DNA of 11,381 nucleotides. Origin: Elusimicrobiota bacterium. GTDB taxonomy: Bacteria; Elusimicrobiota; Elusimicrobia; JACQJN01. Positions within the stretch are counted from its first letter, which is position 1. The number at the start of each line of letters is the position of its first letter. Below, in pieces: positions 1-5,600 of the stretch. The stretch is taken from assembly GCA_016205045.1 (NCBI GenBank), contig JACQJM010000265.1, positions 1 to 11,381 of the forward strand, given 5' to 3'. The notes beneath the pieces were generated by a model, which had not been told where the DNA came from, ran no database searches, and saw only the letters and a list, made by a program, of their open reading frames with translations. The translations under genes and the position numbers were made by a program.

Positions 1-1
1 C

Positions 2-283
2 ATGTCTGCTTTTTTGGCCGATTCTGAAAGCCCCAACGATCTTTTCCCTATTTCTTTTGCGACTATCCGGCGAGATTTAAACGGCCAGTATTGGGTAGGC
101 GTATTTTCCCTTCAAGAGATGACTGCGAAGTTAAACTGGATCGTCTCCATCAATGGGGTACGCTATTTCGTTAAAATGGAAGGAACCATGGTCTCTTTTT
201 ATTTGCAAGAAGCGCCTGCTGGAAGCCCTGTCCCTAAATTTTTCTCTTCCCCGCTCCAAAAACCGGTAAAGTTCAGTCACTGA
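2..283 (+). CDS. Unrecognised protein, C-terminal part or complete small ORF
   Basis: The frame is open from the window edge to a TGA at 281-283 and gives at least 93 residues from an ATG at position 2. Because that ATG is one base from the edge, the real gene may begin upstream and this may be only its C-terminal part. The product is mixed alpha/beta in composition, with no signal peptide, membrane segment or motif that I recognise. It contains short hydrophobic strand-like stretches (YWVGVFSL, LNWIVSI). The end overlaps by seven bases the end of the ClpS-like gene on the opposite strand, a tail-to-tail arrangement. No function is proposed. A chance ORF is possible, but the length and position next to a real gene make a coding region more likely than not. 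Confidence 0.45.
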   Translation: MSAFLADSESPNDLFPISFATIRRDLNGQYWVGVFSLQEMTAKLNWIVSINGVRYFVKMEGTMVSFYLQEAPAGSPVPKFFSSPLQKPVKFSH

Positions 284-567
284 GAAACTTTCACCAGTAG
301 GCCGATATCTTCCAGCACCCCCGCCACCGCTTCACAGCGTTCTTGGGGTCCTGTAAAGACCAGCGCCGAGCCCCGGGAGTGAACCTCCCAAGAGATCTGC
401 CGGGCCCTAGCCAGAGAACAGCGGATGGCCTTGATGAGCTGTCTTTCTACCTCATCAAAAGAGTGGCAACTACAGTTGAGCAGGATCGTTTTCCACTCAA
501 AACCTGACTGAGAAGTGTCCGCCGTCTGTTTTTTGTGGGCTTTCCTTTCTAAAATCGCGGGGGGCAT
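277..567 (-). CDS. clpS: ClpS-like N-degron adaptor with altered ligand-binding residues
   Basis: ClpS proteins bind the N-terminal domain of ClpA/ClpC and hand over proteins bearing destabilising N-terminal residues to the Clp protease in the cytoplasm. The 96-residue product from the ATG at 567 aligns without gaps to the E. coli ClpS core as I recall it: WKTILLN at residues 25-31 matches YKVILVN, and WEVHSRGSA at 60-68 matches LAVHYQGKA. Of the residues that grip the substrate amino group, the asparagine (N31) and histidine (H63) are kept, but the two aspartates after the asparagine are Cys32 and Ser33. The N-terminal 20 residues are a polar, basic extension typical of the family. An in-frame TTG at 585 would add six residues; I prefer the ATG. 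No clear Shine-Dalgarno precedes it. The gene is divergent from the response regulator gene. The fold call is firm; canonical N-degron activity is doubtful. Confidence 0.78.
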   Translation of the reverse strand: MPPAILERKAHKKQTADTSQSGFEWKTILLNCSCHSFDEVERQLIKAIRCSLARARQISWEVHSRGSALVFTGPQERCEAVAGVLEDIGLLVKVSQ

Positions 568-602
568 TGAAGATATATTATCCAAAAAATTTGCTTAAAT
601 CT

Positions 603-1307
603 ATGGGTATGGGCGATCTAAAGAACATCCGTATTTTGGTGGTCGATGACGATATGGCCATGGCCGATCTCATTGAGCAAATCCTGTCCAAGGAAGGTTA
701 TAGCCTGCACCGCTCTCCCTCCATCGCTGATGCACAGGAAGCAGTGCGTAGAACCCTTCCCGACTTGATTCTTCTAGATCGTAATCTGACCGATGGAGAC
801 GGCGCCGATTTTTGCCAGGAACTGAAGCAGGATGAAAAAACGAAGAAGATTCCTATTCTATTCTTGAGTGGGACCAAAAAGGATTTGTCAGAGAAAGTTC
901 TGGGACTCCATCTGGGAGGAGACGATTATATCATTAAACCTTTTCATCATGAAGAATTGAGCGCTCGGGTCAAGGTGGTCTTGCGCCGGTCCTATCCAGA
1001 TCTTTTTGGAAAGGCGGCTCTTAGGGCAGGTCCCTTGCGGTTAGATTTTGAGTCCAAAAAGGCCTTCCTCAATAAAAAGGAACTTTCCCTTACGGCTAAG
1101 GAGTATGACCTTCTTTCCGCTCTGGTTCAGAGAAAAAATCGCGTCTTGACGCGCGAATTTCTCTTACAAAGCGTGTGGGGAGAAGGAGTACACACGGAAA
1201 AGTTGGTGGATGTTACGATAGGAAGCTTGCGAAAAAAACTGGGAAAAGTGGGCCATAAAATTATGGCGATTCGTGGCTCCGGATTTCGCTTGGATTTTGA
1301 GGCATAA
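603..1307 (+). CDS. OmpR/PhoB-type response regulator, orphan
   Basis: This is a two-component DNA-binding response regulator of 234 residues, the usual length for the OmpR family. The receiver domain spans roughly residues 9-125. It shows the acidic cluster VVDDD (D15-D17), the phosphoacceptor D59 in ILLDRNL, the switch serine S89 in FLSG and the conserved K112 in IIKPF. The winged-helix DNA-binding domain spans about 142-232, with LTAKEYDLL at its first helix and the wing ending RGSGFRLD. I chose the ATG at 603; an in-frame ATG lies at 609, and a TTG at 567 would add 12 residues with no family support. No good Shine-Dalgarno is visible before any of them. No histidine kinase gene lies in the window, so its partner and targets are unknown. 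Tandem direct repeats about 110 bp downstream have the spacing this family usually binds. Confidence 0.93.
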   Translation: MGMGDLKNIRILVVDDDMAMADLIEQILSKEGYSLHRSPSIADAQEAVRRTLPDLILLDRNLTDGDGADFCQELKQDEKTKKIPILFLSGTKKDLSEKVLGLHLGGDDYIIKPFHHEELSARVKVVLRRSYPDLFGKAALRAGPLRLDFESKKAFLNKKELSLTAKEYDLLSALVQRKNRVLTREFLLQSVWGEGVHTEKLVDVTIGSLRKKLGKVGHKIMAIRGSGFRLDFEA

Positions 1308-1346
1308 TCCTTCCGCTTTCTGATCTCTAAACTTTTTCTATTCACT

Positions 1347-1388
1347 CCTAACCCCTAACCCCTAACCCCTATCCCCTGACCCCTATCC
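1347..1388 (-). repeat. Six tandem heptamers (CCTAACC family), G-quadruplex-forming
   Basis: Six uninterrupted 7-bp units are present: CCTAACC three times, then CCTATCC, CCTGACC and CCTATCC. Read on the minus strand they give five GGGG runs separated by three-base loops (ATA, TCA or TTA), which fits the canonical intramolecular G-quadruplex pattern. The array lies 39 bp after the response regulator stop codon and is outside any gene. Related units recur, in opposite orientation, at 11242-11271. Confidence 0.9.
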
Positions 1389-1415
1389 TAAATAGACACC
1401 TTCCCGGACATTTTT

Positions 1416-1435
1416 TTACTGATTTCTTACTGATT
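1416..1435 (+). promoter_or_regulatory. Tandem 9-bp direct repeats, 11-bp period
   Basis: TTACTGATT occurs perfectly twice, at 1416-1424 and 1427-1435, with starts 11 bp apart. OmpR/PhoB-family regulators usually bind two such direct repeats one helical turn apart as a head-to-tail dimer. The site lies 109 bp beyond the stop codon of the OmpR-type regulator. The repeat is seen directly; its role as a binding site is inference, and no strong promoter is positioned around it. Confidence 0.4.
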
Positions 1436-1666
1436 CTTCAGGAAACTTTCACGCCACTCGTCTATCCTATGAGGGATGAGAAAATATCGCCTCCCTAAAA
1501 GATTGTTGAAAATACAAGTTTCAATACCCAGGTTAGACAAAGCCTATGCGTGGAGAAAATCAGCGGCTCAGACGTATGGCGGGGGAGGTTGCACCCAGAT
1601 ATACATGATCGAGATCCGGCGTCCCAAGTATCTGTGGATCTAATGAAAAAAAGGGGCCAAATAGAG

Positions 1667-1692
1667 GGACCTTTGGACCTACTAGGACCTAG
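1667..1692. promoter_or_regulatory. GGACCT triplet with palindrome, possible operator
   Basis: GGACCT occurs at 1667, 1675 and 1685, and the last copy sits inside the perfect inverted repeat CTAGG-A-CCTAG (1682-1692). The cluster is 40-60 bp upstream of a TATAAG hexamer and about 70-95 bp upstream of the beta-helix gene, a plausible position for a regulator site. The repeats are short, so chance cannot be excluded. Confidence 0.25.
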
Positions 1693-1763
1693 GCAAAAAG
1701 ACCCCTGACATAAGGGGGGGTTCCCACTAGACTATAAGTGTTAGTTAGTAGGAGGAACTCAAT

Positions 1764-2510
1764 ATGAAACGCACATTGCATTTTATTCTGATCCTGACTC
1801 TGGCCTGCTTCTTTTTAGATCGAAGGCTCCCTGCGGAAACTTTCTCAGACGAGAATAAGGTGTTGAGGGGGCTCCATGCCATTTCACAAAAGGCCCAAGA
1901 CCTAAAGCAAAACAAAGACGCTTTGCATGATTTCGGGGATGGCCGAGGGGCTGTGCCGGCTCATCAACATAAAAATGGGGGCGGCTGGGTGGAGAACACC
2001 GCTCAGGTGGAGGAGTCGGTTTATGTGGGCCCTCAAGCCCAGGTTTATGGGACAGCCGAGGTCATCGGAGGGACCGTAGTCCAAGATCGTGCTCAGATTT
2101 ATGAAGGGGCGCAGGTGATAGGAGGCATCATCGCAGGAGAGGCCAGAGTTCACAGTTTTCCGGGAGACCCTCAACGAATGGGTCATTCCTTCTTATCGGG
2201 CCATTTTGAGATCAACGGGAAAGCTGAAGTTTCTGAAAACGCCACTGTATTTGCCAGCTTGGACTCCCATGTCACCGTGGGAGGCAACGCCAAGGTCAAG
2301 GGTAGATCCAGGCTCTCGGGCTTTATGGCAGTCACGGATAATGTGGAGATCTGCGGTGATGCCCTCTTGCATAAGGGGACCCAGGATCGTCCCGAAGTGA
2401 TCGGGGGAGACCAAAAATTCTGCGGAGGGATAAATCCTTCCCCTTCTCCTACTCGAATCCAGTTCCGAATTTCCCCAGACAGCAACCCCAAGAGAAAGCT
2501 CAAAACCTAA
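1764..2510 (+). CDS. Exported left-handed beta-helix (hexapeptide-repeat) protein
   Basis: This is a 248-residue protein with a signal peptide at about residues 1-24 (basic MKRT, hydrophobic FILILTLACFFL, cleavage probably after LPA). A charged linker leads to HQHKNGGGWV at 67-76. Residues 77-222 then carry repeated six-residue turns such as AQVYGTAEVIGG, AQIYEGAQVIGG and GNAKVKGRSRLSG, the pattern of a left-handed parallel beta-helix. Acyltransferases use the same fold, but no acyltransferase partner domain or obvious catalytic histidine loop is seen, so a structural or carbohydrate-binding surface role is equally possible. The C-terminal 25 residues are basic and proline-rich. A strong Shine-Dalgarno, AGGAGG at 1750-1755, lies eight bases before the ATG and fixes the start. 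Two cysteines (197 and 220) could pair after export. The specific function is unknown. Confidence 0.85.
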   Translation: MKRTLHFILILTLACFFLDRRLPAETFSDENKVLRGLHAISQKAQDLKQNKDALHDFGDGRGAVPAHQHKNGGGWVENTAQVEESVYVGPQAQVYGTAEVIGGTVVQDRAQIYEGAQVIGGIIAGEARVHSFPGDPQRMGHSFLSGHFEINGKAEVSENATVFASLDSHVTVGGNAKVKGRSRLSGFMAVTDNVEICGDALLHKGTQDRPEVIGGDQKFCGGINPSPSPTRIQFRISPDSNPKRKLKT

Positions 2511-2607
2511 TCTCCCCGTAAATCCCCCTCTCTTAACTCCTCCTGAATAGACGGCCCCAGATTGTCATTTGACCACTGGGAGCCAAATTTCAGTCTTTTT
2601 ACTATTT

Positions 2608-2651
2608 TGTTACCCCATTCTCAGGTAACAGTTACTCGGCGCGGCTATACT
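2608..2651 (+). promoter_or_regulatory. Overlapping inverted repeats and -10 element before the large protease gene
   Basis: TGTTACC (2608-2614) is a perfect 7-bp complement of GGTAACA (2624-2630), with a nine-base loop. The right arm also takes part in a second palindrome, GTAAC-A-GTTAC (2625-2635), so the two pairings exclude each other. A -10-like TATACT lies at 2646-2651. If it is used, transcription would begin at about 2658, on the ATG itself, giving a leaderless message; this would explain the lack of a Shine-Dalgarno there. The -35 match (GTAACA, 15 bp spacing) is weak. This is a candidate operator/promoter only. Confidence 0.35.
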
Positions 2652-2657
2652 ATAGAC

Positions 2658-5600
2658 ATGAGAGGAATGCGCGTCAGGACGGCCCTCACCCTCCTTCCTC
2701 TCTTTATATTCCTAAGCAAGCCTTCTCCGGCCGCGAACCTGGAGGGCGATCCCGAGCCCATTCCGGACCCAACCCCTATCGTGACCGATTCCACCGTCAC
2801 CATGAGCGGGACACTGGGCCGCTGGATTGCGGACGATTTTGAAAACAAAAGGTCCTCAGATATCTATACATTAACAAGCCAAGGGAAAATCTACACGCTT
2901 CAATTCGCGGGAAATCCCCTCAATCATTTAACCTCCGGCTCCCAGATAATGGTAAGCGGGGTTTTGGGCGGATCCGTTTTAAGCATCAAGGACTGGCAAA
3001 AAGACATACAAGTCATGCCCGCCTCTCCCACCTCCTCCCAGTCCAGCTCCGTGGGAAATATCCGGACCGCCGTGATCCTTTTTAATTTCGTGGACAAGCG
3101 CGCAACCCCCCTTTCTCGCACGGATGCTTTGAACAAGGTGTTTAAGGATGCCGACTCCTCCAAAAGTTTTTATGAGGAAGGTTCATACGGCCAGACACAT
3201 TTGGTGGGAAAAAATTATGCGGACGCCAGCCTAAGCGATATTTATGGTTGGTACCAGAGTCCCTATACTGCCAGTTGTAATGCGGAGGATTACATCTCCA
3301 AAACTCTAGAGATACAGCAGGCGCTGGGAATCGATACGGCCGACTACGACAAATTTCTTTTCATTTTTCCTGCGGATGGGTGTACGCCCGGGACGCATCC
3401 GGGAGCCGCGCGTTTGGGCGGCAGTGACGCTGTGGTCCGATACGATGTCACACGGCCAAGTATTTTTCTTGGAACCATCAATCATGAACTAGGGCACACA
3501 TTTGGGCTGGACCATGCCCGCGGGCTGGAGTGTGGTGAGAAATCCGTGAGCTTTACACCCGGCGATTGCGCCCTGCCTGAATACGGCGATGTTTGGGACA
3601 GCATGGGACATGGTCTCGATGCTTTCAAGCACTTTAGTAGCCTCAAGAAAATGCAGGCCGACCTGAACTGGATCCCCACCTTCAGACAACAAGACATAAC
3701 TGCCGATGGTGACTACACCTTGTATCGACTGGAAGACTTACAGGCGGGGCCCATGGTCTTGCGAGTCCCTATCACAAGTAATGTGTGGTATACGGTGGAG
3801 TATAGGCAGCCCATAGGGCTTGAAAAAACTGATCCCAACAACAATTATACGCGCTGGGGCAGCCTGATACACCTAAACTTATACGGCCTTCACACCCTCA
3901 TAGACACAACGCCAAGTAGCGTTGGCGATGATTTTTCTGACGCTGCGTTGGTAGATGGCGCTAGTTTTGCCGATCCTGAAAACCTCATCACGATCCAACA
4001 GGTAGGCCACAACGACACATCGGCAACTATTAGAGTCAAGTTAAATTGCGCCCGCATGAACCCCTCCCTTAGTTTCGATCCCCAGACTCAAGCCGGACCC
4101 GCAGGCACCGTGGCCAACTACACGGTTACCATTTATAACCAGGACAGGGGAGCGTGCGGAAATACAACGTTTCAATTATCCGCAATCAATTATGCAGGAG
4201 GAGGTTTCAATTTCGATCAAGATCAAATCGAAATAGAGCCGGGAGGATTTCGAGCCGCACAACTGCACGCTGGGATCCCGGCCGGTCTCCCGAGCGATGG
4301 GTATCCCATTTTGGTGCAGGCCGTTGATGCTTCGGATTCTTTGCATGGGGTCTCTGACTTCGCGAATTATCAGGTAAATTGTCAAACCCCTCAAAGCCCT
4401 GTGGCCATGGGCGCGGCGAGCGCCTCAGACTCCTGCCCCATCCCTAAGGTGACAGTTTCTATCTCCCCCGCAGCCCAAACGGGCACGGACGGCAGACAGG
4501 TAGACTATGCGGTGGATGTCCGAAATGATGGGACCGACACCAAAGCTTTTAATTTGAACCTAGTCCTCCCCCCTGGGTGGAATGCCTTCATCAATTCTGC
4601 CCTTCTCACGGTAGGCTCTGGCAAGACGGCATCCACCACGATGCGCCTCACCATCCCTTCGAAGCAGGTCCTTGGAACCTACGACATAGGTGTCCATGCG
4701 GTGGATATCAATGACGTCACAAACCGGGGTTACGCGGCGACTACCTATACGGTGGCTAGTCACCCCTCCACTATAAGGCCCACGGTAAACATCACTCCCT
4801 CCAGCCAGTCCGGTCCCAGCGGAGGCACCCTTAACTACACCGTCAACGTGATCAACAACTATCCGTCTGCCTTGACCTTCCAGTTAAACGCGACCCTCCC
4901 TTCTCCTTTTTGGAGCGCGGGCCTAGTAGGTTCCATAACCCTGGCGGCCGGAGAAACAAAATCCGTACAGATGTCCGTGACCTCTGCTTTGGGCCTGCTG
5001 GATGGTTCCTCTTATGCTTTCAGCGTGACCGCGACCGACCCCTCCATGTTGAACTACCCGAACTCCGCCACAGCCAACTATGTGATCCAGGCCGCGCCCA
5101 CCTGCCTGTCCCAAGCACCCACATTCACCTTCACCTCTGCTAAAGAGTATGGCGGTCCTGACGGGGGAGGCACCTCGACCGAGTACACTTTCTTTTTGAA
5201 AAATAACGATTCGTCCGACTGCGCCGCCGCTCGTTTCAATCTTGCGGCGACACTTCCTAGTGGGTGGACATACAGTTTCGATCCTTCCTCTCTGGACCTG
5301 GGTCCGGGGCAGAGCAAAATCTCGGGACTGCGTATCACCTATCCCGCCAATGTTCTTCCTCCGGGCACAGTCATCAACAAATTTAATATACCCCTCAAAG
5401 CCACGGATGCTTTTAATCCTTCTCATTATGGCTCGGATGAGGTTTACTTCACCGTATTCAAGGACGTCACGGGCAAAAGGACCATTCGTTCAGGGAATTG
5501 GTCCGACCCCTCCATCTGGCAACCCACCGGAGTGCCTTACTTTGGAGACCGCTTGGACATTTATGACAATGTAGTCCTGGATGCCCCGGAAGCCACCGCC

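Larger units (their letters stand above)
1308..1763. other. 456-bp gap between regulator and beta-helix gene
   Basis: This gap holds, in order, a heptamer array (1347-1388), a pair of 9-bp direct repeats (1416-1435), an ORF of 55 codons at 1476-1643 with no convincing ribosome-binding site, and three GGACCT copies ending in a palindrome (1667-1692). A -10-like TATAAG lies at 1733-1738, 26 bp before the next start codon, but it has no -35 hexamer at normal spacing; CTGACA at 1705-1710 is 22 bp away. I could not fit the middle section to any known structured RNA family. Confidence 0.6.

Noticed and set aside
567..602. TTG at 567 as the start of the response regulator
   Set aside because: It would add 12 residues not expected in the family and would begin on the very base where the divergent ClpS-like gene starts; the ATG at 603 gives the normal length.
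1347..1388. Tandem array considered as a CRISPR
   Set aside because: Units are 7 bp with no spacers; this is a simple tandem repeat.
1495..1600. Possible cyclic-di-GMP (GEMM) riboswitch, from the string GACAAAGCCT
   Set aside because: Only one half-motif resembles the family; the partner segment CAGGGCAAACC and the flanking stems are absent.
4923..5426. A 167-codon minus-strand frame opposite the NEW3 repeats
   Set aside because: It is antisense to a well-supported domain region, is rich in Gly and Arg as expected for the complement of this coding sequence, and shows no motif.
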